Part shown: positions 7,068 to 16,457 of the stretch, piece by piece | How positions within the stretch are numbered: position 1 is the first letter of the stretch | Layout of the letters: each line of letters starts with the position of its first letter | Source of the DNA: JBCDJG01 sp038748065 | Lineage (GTDB): Bacteria; Pseudomonadota; Gammaproteobacteria; Pseudomonadales; Halieaceae | Assembly: GCA_038748065.1 (NCBI GenBank) | Contig: JBCDJG010000004.1 | Span: forward strand, 62,001 to 126,000 | Reading direction: 5' to 3' | Length of the DNA stretch: 64,000 bases | Made by a program: the position numbers and the translations under genes | Notes under the pieces: model-generated | Told to the model about the DNA's origin: nothing | Databases searched by the model: none | The model's input: only the letters and a program-made list of their open reading frames with translations

Positions 7068-9533
7068 CTAAAAGATATCCTGCAACAGGTCTTCGGTCCC
7101 GCCGCTATTGGCGCCGGGGCCCAGTTCGGCGCGACTTTGCTGCGGCACCTGCTCTTCCCGGAAGTACTCGAAGATCGCATCGCGCTGAGATGCAGGGGCG
7201 AGAAGCCCTGTTTCCGGATCGATTCTGACGTTGACGATGCCCTGAGGTACCTCGACGCTTGTCTCCGGTCGTCCGGCAAGCGCTTCGCGCATGTAGTCTA
7301 TCCAGATCGGAAGGGCCGCTGTGCCGCCGAATTCCTTGCGTCCCAAGGGTGTGAAGTTGTCAAACCCGACCCAGACGGTGGTGACCTTACCTGGGCTATA
7401 GCCTGAGAACCAGGCATCCATCGGTCCATTGGTTGTGCCGGTTTTGCCGGCGATGTCATCCCGCTCGAGAACCAGCGCCCGGCGGCCCGTGCCCCGGGTG
7501 ATGACGTCTTTCAGGATACTGTCGATAATAAAATGAACCCGTGCGTCCATCACGCGAGGGGCGACCGGGGGTCGATCTGTCTCGGCTGCCTGGCGGGCAA
7601 GAATCTGCTCCATGCTGAGCTCCGCGTCGATGGGTTCGGCTGCTTCCGAGTCGCTGCCCTGTGCAGTCAGCTCGCATTCCCGGCATACCGTCGCGGGCGC
7701 GGCTTCATAGACGGTCTCACCTAAAATATTGTCGACGCGCTCGATCAGGTAAGGTTCTACCGCATAGCCGCCGTTGGCAAGAATGGCATAGGCGCTGGCC
7801 AGTTCCAGCGGGCTCATGGCATGGGTGCCAAGGGCCAGTGACAGGTCGGCGGCGAATTCGGTGGTATCGAAGCCCAGGTCGCTGGCGTAGCCCAGGAGCT
7901 GTGAAGTACCCATCTGCTGCAGCAGGCGGATCGACACCAGATTGCGCGATTTGGTCAGTGCCCAGCGCAGGCGAGTGGGCCCGTAAAACTTGCCGCTGTC
8001 ATTCTCGGGGCGCCAGATGCCCTCTAGCGACGCGTCCTGCATCACCAGCGGTGCATCATTGATGATACTTGCTGCCGTGAAGCCGCCGTCCAGGGCTGCC
8101 GCGTACAGGAAGGGCTTGAAGCTGGATCCCGGCTGGCGCTGAGCCTGGGTCGCGCGGTTGAACTTGCTGAGCTCGAAGCCCATGCCACCGACGATGCTGA
8201 CGATCGCCCCGTCTTCAGAGTCGAGAGATACGAGAGCCGCCTGGGCGGCAGGTACCTGCGCGAGATGCCACAGCCCGTCTTCATGTTGCTCCACCCGCAG
8301 CAGGTCGCCGGGGGCAAAAACATCAGCCGGGCTGCCCGGGGCAGCGCCCCTGGCATTCTCTGTCTTGTAAGGCCTTGCGCTGCTGATGCCGCTCTCCCAG
8401 CGCAACTCGTCCTGCGCACCCCCGGGAAGAAGCAGTTGCACGCCCTCCTCGCCAACGGCGGTGACAATCGCGGGCGTCAGGCCAGCGATTACCGCAATGT
8501 TGTCGAGGGTCTGCTGCCAGTCGTCAATGAGCTGCTCCGGGCTCGCCTGTGGGTCTGCCGGCGGGAAACGCTGCTCCGGGCCACGGTAGCCGTGTCTGTC
8601 GTCGTAGCGTCTCAAGCCCTCGATGACCTTGCTTTGGGCCAGTTGCTGTAATTCGCTGCTGATGGTGGTGTAGACGTGGTAGCCATCGTTGTAGGCGCTG
8701 AGGCCGTAGCGCCGCAACATTTCCTGCCGCGCCATCTCAGCGGCGTAATGCGCGGCGAAGCTGATCCGGGCACCGTGGTGGGTGGCGCTGACCTGCTGGG
8801 CGCTGGCACTGTCAAAGGCGCTCTGGTCGATGTAGCCAAGGTTCAGCATTCTGCCGAGAATCCAGTCACGTCGCTCGCGGGCGTTGTCAGGGTTAGAGAT
8901 TGGGTTATTGCGCGATGGGGCCTTGGGAATGCCAGCCAGCATTGCGTGCTGGGCGAGCTCCAGTTCGGCGAGTGACTGGCCGTAATAGACCTGCGCAGCG
9001 GCCTCGAAACCATAGGAGCGGTGCCCAAGAAACATGCGGTTGACGTAAAGCTCGAAGATTTCTTCCTTTTCCATTGCGCGCTCGATTTCTATCGCGAGCA
9101 GGATTTCATTGAACTTGCGGGTAAAGGTCCTCTCCAGGGACAGGAAGTAGTTGCGGGCGACCTGCATGGTAAGGGTGCTGCCACCGGAGCCTTTCTCGCC
9201 CGTCAACAGCAGCTCCGATACAGCCCTGGCCAGCCCCATGACGTCGATGCCGCGATGTGTGAAAAAGGCATCGTCTTCTGCGGCCAGTAGCGCCAGAACA
9301 AAGGTTTCCGGAATTTCTTCAAATGCCACAGGGGTACGCTTTTGTTCCCCGAATTGACCAATGAGGTCTCCCTCGCGAGTGTAAACCCGCATAGGGGTCT
9401 GCAACTTTATGTCCCGCAGGGTCTCAACATCGGGCAGATTGGGGCTTAAATAAAGGTAAACCCCGGCCAGGAGCCAGATGGCGCCGAAAAAGCCCAGAAA
9501 ACCCAGGTGAAGAGCGAGGCGAAAGAGCTTCAT
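7068..9533 (-). CDS. mrcA: Penicillin-binding protein 1A (bifunctional peptidoglycan synthase)
   Basis: An 821-residue class A PBP with an N-terminal membrane anchor (about residues 7-30). The GT51 glycosyltransferase domain carries AAEDDAFFTHRGID, with the catalytic Glu. An inserted OB-like region follows, then the transpeptidase domain with SSFK (serine nucleophile), SRN and KTGTTNGPMDAWF. It polymerises and cross-links peptidoglycan in the periplasm. As in Pseudomonas, it is divergent from pilMNOPQ, a conserved order. The 175-base AT-rich intergenic region must hold both promoters. Confidence 0.96.
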   Translation of the reverse strand: MKLFRLALHLGFLGFFGAIWLLAGVYLYLSPNLPDVETLRDIKLQTPMRVYTREGDLIGQFGEQKRTPVAFEEIPETFVLALLAAEDDAFFTHRGIDVMGLARAVSELLLTGEKGSGGSTLTMQVARNYFLSLERTFTRKFNEILLAIEIERAMEKEEIFELYVNRMFLGHRSYGFEAAAQVYYGQSLAELELAQHAMLAGIPKAPSRNNPISNPDNARERRDWILGRMLNLGYIDQSAFDSASAQQVSATHHGARISFAAHYAAEMARQEMLRRYGLSAYNDGYHVYTTISSELQQLAQSKVIEGLRRYDDRHGYRGPEQRFPPADPQASPEQLIDDWQQTLDNIAVIAGLTPAIVTAVGEEGVQLLLPGGAQDELRWESGISSARPYKTENARGAAPGSPADVFAPGDLLRVEQHEDGLWHLAQVPAAQAALVSLDSEDGAIVSIVGGMGFELSKFNRATQAQRQPGSSFKPFLYAAALDGGFTAASIINDAPLVMQDASLEGIWRPENDSGKFYGPTRLRWALTKSRNLVSIRLLQQMGTSQLLGYASDLGFDTTEFAADLSLALGTHAMSPLELASAYAILANGGYAVEPYLIERVDNILGETVYEAAPATVCRECELTAQGSDSEAAEPIDAELSMEQILARQAAETDRPPVAPRVMDARVHFIIDSILKDVITRGTGRRALVLERDDIAGKTGTTNGPMDAWFSGYSPGKVTTVWVGFDNFTPLGRKEFGGTAALPIWIDYMREALAGRPETSVEVPQGIVNVRIDPETGLLAPASQRDAIFEYFREEQVPQQSRAELGPGANSGGTEDLLQDIF

Positions 9534-9708
9534 TTAACCTTTAATTATCAATGAGTTGCGGTAGCCTAGAGCGGCCGGTCGCCGCAGGGCTTTGGTAATT
9601 ATATGCTTTTTTTGGCTTTTGATAACTTAGGGACTATGTTATACCTAATTGCTCATGTATCAGTGCATAAAAATATCCTAAGTTGGTGATACTGATAGGA
9701 AAATCGAA

Positions 9709-10770
9709 TTGGGGATGTTCGGAAAAGCTAAAAATCCGCCGGTACTGGGACTGGACATCAGCTCGACTACGGTCAAGCTGCTTGAGCTGAGTCAGAACGG
9801 GGACAAGTACCGGGTAGAGAGCTATGCCGTTAGTTCTCTGCCTCAGGATGCGGTGATCGAGAAAAACGTCAACGACGTTGACGGGGTGGCTAGTGCCATT
9901 CGCAACGTGGTGACGAGCTCGCGTACGAAACTGAAGAACGTTTCGGCGTCAGTCGCTGGCAGTTCGGTTATCACCAAGATGATCGATATGCCCGAGGGTC
10001 TGAGTGACGACGAGCTGGAGCTACAGCTGACGCTGGAGGCGGATCAGTACATCCCCTACCCGCTTGATGAGGTTGCGCTCGATTTCGAAATTCAAGGGCC
10101 TTCTCCCGAACGTGAAAATCAGGTTGAGGTTTTGCTGGCAGCCTGCCGGCGAGAGACGATTGATGCGCGCGTTGAGGCTATTGAAGGCGCAGAATTGAAC
10201 GCGCGCATCATGGACGTGGAAGCTTACGCCATGGAGCGGGCCTACAACCTGGTCCGTCATCAGCTCGATCTGGAAGATGAAAGCACGGTTGCAGTAGTCG
10301 ATATTGGTGCCACGATGACCACGCTGAGCGTGCTCCATGACGGGCAGACGATATATACCAGGGAACAGCTGTTCGGGGGCAAGCAGCTCACCGACGAAAT
10401 CATGCGTCGCTACGGCCTTCCCCTGGAAGAGGCAGGCCTTGCTAAAAAGCAGGGCGGCCTGCCCGACGACTACGAACCTGAAGTGCTCGACCCGTTTAAG
10501 GAAGCGGTGGTGCAGCAGGTAGCGCGTTCCCTGCAGTTTTTTTTCTCGTCGAGCTCCTATAACGACGTCGACTACATCATTCTGGCGGGCGGTGTCTCTT
10601 CAATGGAGGGACTTGCCGAGCTGGTGCAAGACAAGTTGGGCACGCCTACGGCTGTGGCCAACCCCTTTGCCGATATGACAATTTCCTCGCGGGTGAATAC
10701 GGTGGCCCTCAGCAGTGACGCTCCGGCGCTGATGATTGCCTGCGGCCTGGCCTTGAGGAGCTTTGGCTGA
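9709..10770 (+). CDS. pilM: PilM, cytoplasmic actin-like type IV pilus assembly protein
   Basis: A 353-residue FtsA/actin-fold ATP-binding protein that docks on the N-terminus of PilN and links the pilus motors to the inner-membrane platform. Visible motifs are LGLDISSTTVKLLELS, VVDIGATMTTLSVL and the glycine-rich ILAGGVSSMEGL. I took the TTG at 9709 because AGGA at 9697-9700 lies 8 bases ahead and the resulting N-terminus matches the length of known PilM; the ATG at 9715 is the alternative. First gene of pilMNOPQ, overlapping pilN by one base. Confidence 0.95.
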   Translation: MGMFGKAKNPPVLGLDISSTTVKLLELSQNGDKYRVESYAVSSLPQDAVIEKNVNDVDGVASAIRNVVTSSRTKLKNVSASVAGSSVITKMIDMPEGLSDDELELQLTLEADQYIPYPLDEVALDFEIQGPSPERENQVEVLLAACRRETIDARVEAIEGAELNARIMDVEAYAMERAYNLVRHQLDLEDESTVAVVDIGATMTTLSVLHDGQTIYTREQLFGGKQLTDEIMRRYGLPLEEAGLAKKQGGLPDDYEPEVLDPFKEAVVQQVARSLQFFFSSSSYNDVDYIILAGGVSSMEGLAELVQDKLGTPTAVANPFADMTISSRVNTVALSSDAPALMIACGLALRSFG

Positions 10771-11336
10771 TGGCCCAGATTAACCTGCTGCCCTGGCGCG
10801 AGGAGCGCCGACAGGAACAGAAGAAGGAGTTCCTCGCCAGTATCGCGCTGGTCATCGCGCTGGGTGTGGGCGCGGTCATCCTCGCCGACGTTGTTGTGAA
10901 GGGCCAGATCGAGAATCAACGTGGCCGTAACAATTACCTGGCTGAGAACATCAAAGTTCTTGATGAGCAGGTAGCTGAGATTCGCGAGCTACAAAAGAAG
11001 CGCAACCAGTTGATCGAACGGATGCGCGTCATTCAGGAGTTGCAGGGCAACCGACCCATTATTGTGCGTATTCTGGACCAGCTTGTGCGCACCGTCCCGG
11101 ATGGCGTGTTCTATCAGTCGCTTTCGACCAAGGATAAGCGGATTACCGTCGACGGCATAGCCGAGTCTAATAACCGTGTCTCTAGCCTGATGCGGCGCCT
11201 CGACTCCTCCGATTGGCTGGAAAATCCCAATCTTGACGCCGTACGTGCAGCCACCGGGTTCGGCGATCAGGCGACGTCTTTCCGGCTGACTGTGAATGTT
11301 CAGCTGCCGGAGACAGAAGGCACGGGAGAGGGCTGA
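10770..11336 (+). CDS. pilN: PilN, type IV pilus inner-membrane platform protein
   Basis: A 188-residue bitopic protein starting MAQINLLPWREERR, the conserved cytoplasmic INLLPWR motif bound by PilM. One membrane helix follows (about residues 23-43), then a periplasmic coiled coil and ferredoxin-like domain. It pairs with PilO to form the alignment complex between the inner membrane and the secretin. It starts on the last base of the pilM stop region, which points to translational coupling. Confidence 0.95.
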   Translation: MAQINLLPWREERRQEQKKEFLASIALVIALGVGAVILADVVVKGQIENQRGRNNYLAENIKVLDEQVAEIRELQKKRNQLIERMRVIQELQGNRPIIVRILDQLVRTVPDGVFYQSLSTKDKRITVDGIAESNNRVSSLMRRLDSSDWLENPNLDAVRAATGFGDQATSFRLTVNVQLPETEGTGEG

Positions 11337-11339
11337 CAC

Positions 11340-11954
11340 ATGGCGTTACAGGAAAGTCTGCGCTCACTGCAGGAGTTTGACCTCAACGATCTGGATCTCG
11401 ACAGCGTTGGCAGCTGGCCTACGCCGATTAAAGTTATCATCTGGATAGCCCTGCTGGTTGGTGTGCTTGCCGCTGGCTACTACTACGATATCAAGGGCCT
11501 GCAAGAGCAGCTCGCGCGGGAAGAGGCGAAAGAGGTTGAACTGAAAAAGGACTTCGAAAAGAAAGCCTTTCAGGCAGCCAACCTAGACGCGTATCGCCGC
11601 CAGATGGCAGAAATGGAAGAGTCCTTCGGCGCCCTTGTAAGCCAGTTACCTTCCGATACTGAGGTGCCTGGATTACTGGAAGATATCACCAACAAGGGGC
11701 TGCTGAACGGTCTGGAAATTGGCAGCATTGACCTCAAGGACGAGATTACCCGTGAATTCTATATCGAGCTGCCGATAGCTATTACAGCGCAGGGCTCTTA
11801 CCACGACCTCGGCGCCTTTATTAGCGGTATGGCCGGCTTGCCCCGGATTGTGACCCTGCACGATTTCAATATCAGAGCCCCGGCCCCGGGCGACAGCAAG
11901 CTCGGTATGAGCATTGTTGCCAAGACCTATCGATATAAAGACGGTGAGACCTGA
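11340..11954 (+). CDS. pilO: PilO, type IV pilus inner-membrane platform protein
   Basis: A 204-residue PilO with a short cytoplasmic segment, one membrane helix (about residues 30-50, VIIWIALLVGVLAAGYYY), a charged coiled coil (QLAREEAKEVELKKDFEKKA) and a C-terminal ferredoxin-like domain. It dimerises with PilN in the periplasm and contacts PilP. It lies 3 bases after pilN and 4 bases before pilP. Length and layout are typical. Confidence 0.94.
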   Translation: MALQESLRSLQEFDLNDLDLDSVGSWPTPIKVIIWIALLVGVLAAGYYYDIKGLQEQLAREEAKEVELKKDFEKKAFQAANLDAYRRQMAEMEESFGALVSQLPSDTEVPGLLEDITNKGLLNGLEIGSIDLKDEITREFYIELPIAITAQGSYHDLGAFISGMAGLPRIVTLHDFNIRAPAPGDSKLGMSIVAKTYRYKDGET

Positions 11955-11958
11955 TCCA

Positions 11959-12480
11959 ATGCGCGTCCTCGCTTTAATACTGATGAGCATTTTATTGAGC
12001 GCCTGTGGCGCCAGTGACTTTTCGGATCTTGATGCCTATATGGATGACAAGCGGTCACGCCCCGGCGGCATTATCGCGCCCATACCCACGTTCAAGGCGT
12101 ACGAGGCTTTTTCCTACAGCGCCACCACACTGCGCAGCCCCTTTGATCGGCCGATCGAAGTGCGCGAGATTGCGCAGCTGCAGGCAATCGCCGCGATCAA
12201 GCCCGACGAGGATCGTGCTAAAGAGTTTTTGGAACAGTTCACCTTTGATTCTTTGATCATGGTGGGGTCGCTTGCGCGCAGTGGGACCGACTGGACACTC
12301 ATACGAGATCCGCAGGGCGGTGTGCATCGAGTGCGTTTGGGTAATTTCCTGGGGCGTCACCACGGCAAGATTGTCGAAATGACCGACACCTATGTCGCGG
12401 TGGTGGAAATCGTCAGTGATGGAACAGAAGACGGCTGGGTTGAACGGCCGCGGACGATAAAATTGCAGGGGCTGTTATAG
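11959..12480 (+). CDS. pilP: PilP, type IV pilus inner-membrane lipoprotein
   Basis: About 173 residues from the ATG at 11959. The N-terminus MRVLALILMSILLSAC is a lipoprotein signal with a lipobox (LSAC), so the mature protein is lipid-anchored and bridges PilNO to the secretin PilQ. The C-terminal HR-type beta domain includes SLARSGTDWTLIRDPQGGVH and GNFLGRHHGKI. An in-frame upstream codon would lengthen the reading frame into pilO, but the lipoprotein signal fixes the start. Confidence 0.94.
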   Translation: MRVLALILMSILLSACGASDFSDLDAYMDDKRSRPGGIIAPIPTFKAYEAFSYSATTLRSPFDRPIEVREIAQLQAIAAIKPDEDRAKEFLEQFTFDSLIMVGSLARSGTDWTLIRDPQGGVHRVRLGNFLGRHHGKIVEMTDTYVAVVEIVSDGTEDGWVERPRTIKLQGLL

Positions 12481-12489
12481 GGGCCATTG

Positions 12490-14646
12490 GTGATAGCCAT
12501 GATAACGACAAGATTCGAACAGGGGACAGGGGCGAGGCATTGGATCCGGCGAGCGAGCCTGTGGCTACTCGCTGCTCTTTCGATTGCGGCCGCTACAGCG
12601 CAGGCAGCGCCGACGGTGACCGATATCGAGTTCTCCTCAAGACCGGGCAGCAAGTTTGAGATTCGTCTGGATTTCGATCAGCCGCCGCCGACGCCGGATG
12701 CCTATACCATCGAGGAGCCGGCGCGCATCGCCATCGATTTCCCCGGCGTAACCAGCTCACTTGAGCGAAAGCGCTATTCGCTGCCCTACGGTAACGCGAC
12801 CGGCGTTGTCGTGCTTGAATCTGGCGATCGCACGCGCATGGTGGTGAACCTTGTCAAACTCGTTCCTTACGAAACGAGGGCCTCCGGTAACAGCCTGTAT
12901 CTTGTTGTTGGCCAGGATGCGGCGGAGGGTTTTCTGAAGCAGGCCAGTGACCCGAATAGCATCATTAACAAGATCGAGCCGGTAGCCAAAGTTGAGTCCG
13001 AGATTGAGGACCTGCAGTTCCAGCGTGCCGGTGACGGCGAGGGCCGTCTGACGCTCGATCTCACTGACCCCTCTATTGATGTCAACGTGTTTAGCGAGGG
13101 CGGCAAAATCAAGGTGTCGTTCATTGACACCGCCGTACCTGAGCGCCTCATGCGCCGTTTCGATGTGACCGATTTTGCTACCCCGGTACAAAGCGTGGAT
13201 GTTCGCTCGACGGAACGCGGCGCGACCTTGACGCTTGAGACATTTGGCGATTTTGATTACCTGGCTTATCAGACCGACAGCCAGTATGTGCTGTCAGTCA
13301 AGCCGCTTACGGCCAAAGAAGCGGAAGAGCGCCGCAACGAATTTAACTACGTAGGCGATCGCATCTCCCTGAACTTCCAGGATATTGAAGTGCGCGCTGT
13401 GCTGCAGCTCATTGCGGACTTCACTGAACTGAACCTGGTGGCCAGCGATACGGTGTCGGGCCGCATAACCCTGCGCCTGCAGAACGTACCCTGGGACCAG
13501 GCGCTTGAGCTGGTATTGCGAACCAAGGGTCTGGACAAACGCCAGATCGGCAACGTATTGATGGTTGCGCCAGCGGACGAAATCGCCGAGCGTGAGCGTC
13601 AGCAGATTGAAGCTAACAAGCAGATCGCCGAGCTGGCGCCGCTGCGCTCCGAGTTCATTCGCATCCGCTACGCCGATGCCCAGGCCGTCAGCGAGTTATT
13701 CGAAGCGGGCTCCGAGGAGGGCGGCAGCCTGATCTCAGCGCGTGGATCGGTCATCGTCGATCCGCGGACAAACTCCCTGATTGTGACGGAGACCAGTAAC
13801 AAGCTGGCTGAAATTCGTGACCTGATAGAGCTGGTAGATATCCCCATCCGCCAGGTGATGATTGAAGCGCGTATCGTTATTGCCCAGTCAGACTTCGCGA
13901 AGGAACTCGGTATCGAGTGGGGCGGTGGCTACGTAAACGGTGACCTCAATGGCAATACGCTGACCGCGTCAGGCACCACAGAGAATGTTGTTACGCTGGC
14001 TAACGACGTGATTGCCGGCACGACGCCGACACCGCTACCGCAATACCCGGGTGCCTTACTAGTAGATCTTGGCGTGGCGGCTCGCACCAGTGGCTTTGCC
14101 GTGGGTTTCGCCAGTGACGATCTGTTCCTTACAGCGGAACTATCTGCATTGGAATCCGCCGGTCAAGGCGAGGTGGTTTCGCAGCCTAAGGTGATCACCG
14201 GCGACAAGCAAAATGCGATTGTGAAGTCCGGTACCGAGGTCCCCTTCCAGGAATCTGCGGCAAGTGGCGAAACGACCACCCAGTTCAAGGAAGCGGTGCT
14301 GGCGCTAGATGTTACGCCAAACATTACCCCGGATGACCGCATCCTCCTGAATCTGCAGATCAACCAGGATTCGATCGGCGAACTGGTACCCAGCGGTCGC
14401 GGAGGCGTGATTCCGTCCATTGATACCACTGAGCTGAACACGCAGGTCTTGGTGGGCAATGGCGAGACAGTAGTGTTGGGCGGCGTGTTCCGTACAGAGG
14501 ATATTGAAACTATTACCAAGGTGCCCTTCTTTGGTGACATTCCCTATGTGGGAGCTTTCTTCCGGAATAACTCTAATACGCGCACTAAGACGGAAACGCT
14601 TATCTTCATCACGCCGCGCATTCTTTCGGATACGCTGCTGGACTGA
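12490..14646 (+). CDS. pilQ: PilQ, outer-membrane secretin of the type IV pilus
   Basis: About 718 residues: a signal peptide (cleavage near ATAQA-AP), AMIN domains that bind peptidoglycan, N0/N1 secretin short domains (YVGDRISLNFQDIEVRAVL), and a C-terminal secretin pore with VVLGGVFRTEDIETITKVPF and TETLIFITPRIL. PilQ forms the outer-membrane channel through which pili extend. The GTG at 12490 has AGGGG six bases upstream (12479-12483) and is preferred; the ATG at 12499 is possible. The stop overlaps the aroK start (TGATG). Confidence 0.95.
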   Translation: MIAMITTRFEQGTGARHWIRRASLWLLAALSIAAATAQAAPTVTDIEFSSRPGSKFEIRLDFDQPPPTPDAYTIEEPARIAIDFPGVTSSLERKRYSLPYGNATGVVVLESGDRTRMVVNLVKLVPYETRASGNSLYLVVGQDAAEGFLKQASDPNSIINKIEPVAKVESEIEDLQFQRAGDGEGRLTLDLTDPSIDVNVFSEGGKIKVSFIDTAVPERLMRRFDVTDFATPVQSVDVRSTERGATLTLETFGDFDYLAYQTDSQYVLSVKPLTAKEAEERRNEFNYVGDRISLNFQDIEVRAVLQLIADFTELNLVASDTVSGRITLRLQNVPWDQALELVLRTKGLDKRQIGNVLMVAPADEIAERERQQIEANKQIAELAPLRSEFIRIRYADAQAVSELFEAGSEEGGSLISARGSVIVDPRTNSLIVTETSNKLAEIRDLIELVDIPIRQVMIEARIVIAQSDFAKELGIEWGGGYVNGDLNGNTLTASGTTENVVTLANDVIAGTTPTPLPQYPGALLVDLGVAARTSGFAVGFASDDLFLTAELSALESAGQGEVVSQPKVITGDKQNAIVKSGTEVPFQESAASGETTTQFKEAVLALDVTPNITPDDRILLNLQINQDSIGELVPSGRGGVIPSIDTTELNTQVLVGNGETVVLGGVFRTEDIETITKVPFFGDIPYVGAFFRNNSNTRTKTETLIFITPRILSDTLLD

Positions 14647-15161
14647 TGCCCGCTCTGCAGCGCGTTTTTCTGGTCGGCCCCATGGGGGCCGGCAAGACGA
14701 CCATTGGCAAGTACCTCGCCCAGCACCTCAATTTGAGCTTCTCAGACACCGACGCGGAAATCGAATCGCGCACCGGTGCCGACATCGCGTGGATTTTCGA
14801 CGTTGAGGGCGAAGAGGGCTTTCGCAACCGTGAAGAGCAGGTTGTTGAGGAGATGACGCAGTGGGATCGCATCGTGCTGGCCACTGGCGGTGGCGTGGTA
14901 CTGCGGCCCGGCAATCGTCGGGCGCTGGCAGCGCGAGGTTTTGTCATTTATCTGCACGCAACGGTCAATGAACAGGTCAGGCGAACGCGGAACGACCGCA
15001 AGCGCCCGCTGTTGCAGGGTGCAGACCCCCGGGAGGTGCTGTCCGGGCTGATGGAGGATCGCGATCCTCTATATCGCGAGATTGCAGACCACGTCATCGA
15101 TACCGACGGCTGCAGCCCGCGGACTGTCGCACAGCGTCTGGTGGAGCAACTTGCCACCTGA
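14646..15161 (+). CDS. aroK: Shikimate kinase
   Basis: A 171-residue kinase that phosphorylates shikimate in the chorismate pathway. It has Walker A GPMGAGKTT, the shikimate-binding DTDAEIE, the GEEGFRNREE arginine motif, LATGGGVVL, and the lid RKRPLLQ. It follows pilQ with overlapping stop and start and precedes aroB, the order common in Pseudomonas-like bacteria. A second, divergent kinase of this family is present at 46849-47370. Confidence 0.96.
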   Translation: MPALQRVFLVGPMGAGKTTIGKYLAQHLNLSFSDTDAEIESRTGADIAWIFDVEGEEGFRNREEQVVEEMTQWDRIVLATGGGVVLRPGNRRALAARGFVIYLHATVNEQVRRTRNDRKRPLLQGADPREVLSGLMEDRDPLYREIADHVIDTDGCSPRTVAQRLVEQLAT

Positions 15162-15225
15162 CGGCTTACAGACAGACCCGCGCCGCGAGCGTTATGATGC
15201 AACACCCAAAGCCTAAGGATTGCCA

Positions 15226-16326
15226 GTGTCTTTGTTGATGCACACCCTGCACGTCGACCTTGGCGAGCGAAGCTACCCGGTCTATATCGGCCGCGGGCTG
15301 CTTGCCGATGAAGAACTGATGGCCCGGCACATCCCGGGGTCGCAGGTTGTCCTTGTCAGCAACGAAACGGTCGCGCCGCTGTTTGCTGAGCGGGTGCGCG
15401 CTGCGCTGGGACCGCGAGACCTTGTTACCGAGGTCGTGCTCCCCGATGGCGAGCAATACAAAACGCTCGATACGCTATCGGGTATCTTTGATCGCATCAT
15501 GGCCGATCGACACAACCGCAGTACCACGCTGGTGGCGCTCGGCGGTGGCGTCGTCGGCGACGTCAGTGGTTTTGCTGCGGCCAGTTACCAGCGGGGCGTG
15601 AACTTCGTGCAGTTACCCACCACCCTGCTGGCACAGGTAGATTCTTCCGTTGGGGGCAAAACGGCGGTGAATCACCCGCTGGGGAAAAATATGATCGGCG
15701 CGTTCTACCAGCCCGCTGCAGTCCTCATCGACACCGATACTCTGCACACATTGCCGCCGCGGGAGCTTGCGGCTGGTCTGGCGGAGGTTATTAAATATGG
15801 ACTTATCTGTGACGAACCCTTCTACCGCTGGCTGCAGGAAAACATATATAAGTTGCTGGCCCGCGACGAGGCGGCGCTGGCGGAAGCCATTGAACGATCC
15901 TGCATGAACAAGGCCCAGGTTGTCGCTGCTGATGAGCGAGAGGGCGGCATACGCGCCATTCTCAATCTCGGGCATACTTTTGGCCACGCCATCGAGACCG
16001 CCCAGGGCTACGGCAATTGGCTGCATGGTGAGGCGGTGGCAACGGGCATGCTGTTGGCGCTGCGCCTATCTGCGCAGCGCGGCTGGATTCCCGAGGCGGA
16101 AGTAGCGTCGTTTGCGGACCTTCTCGACGTCATGGGCCTGCCGCGCGAGATTCCCGCGGGTATGGATGCCTCAACCTTCCTCGATCTTATGGCCCGTGAC
16201 AAGAAGGTCATCGACGGCCGGTTGCGACTGGTTCTGGTCAAGGCCATCGGCGAGGCCTGCATCATCGAAGACGCGACGGAACCTGAACTCATCGCGCTAC
16301 TGGAATCAACTCCTCACGCTGATTAA
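15226..16326 (+). CDS. aroB: 3-dehydroquinate synthase
   Basis: About 366 residues. This NAD- and zinc-dependent enzyme converts DAHP to 3-dehydroquinate, the second step to chorismate. Motifs include LHVDLGERSYPVYIG at the N-terminus, ALGGGVVGDVSGFAA, PTTLLAQVDSSVGGKTAVN, and the metal-binding NLGHTFGHAIE and HGEAVATGM. AAGGA at 15215-15219 lies 6 bases before the GTG at 15226, which I chose; the ATG at 15238 (MHTLHVDLG) fits homologues equally well. The damX-type gene that often follows aroB is absent. Confidence 0.95.
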   Translation: MSLLMHTLHVDLGERSYPVYIGRGLLADEELMARHIPGSQVVLVSNETVAPLFAERVRAALGPRDLVTEVVLPDGEQYKTLDTLSGIFDRIMADRHNRSTTLVALGGGVVGDVSGFAAASYQRGVNFVQLPTTLLAQVDSSVGGKTAVNHPLGKNMIGAFYQPAAVLIDTDTLHTLPPRELAAGLAEVIKYGLICDEPFYRWLQENIYKLLARDEAALAEAIERSCMNKAQVVAADEREGGIRAILNLGHTFGHAIETAQGYGNWLHGEAVATGMLLALRLSAQRGWIPEAEVASFADLLDVMGLPREIPAGMDASTFLDLMARDKKVIDGRLRLVLVKAIGEACIIEDATEPELIALLESTPHAD

Positions 16327-16457
16327 GGCACGATTTTTGCTGTTTGTAGCAGTAGTGGCATCTGTGTAAAATTATCAGCCCTTTCGCCACCGGCTAGGCC
16401 AGCGGGTGGGGGCGCATCGCTATAACTTATTGTTTCGATTGGATTTTTGGACTGACT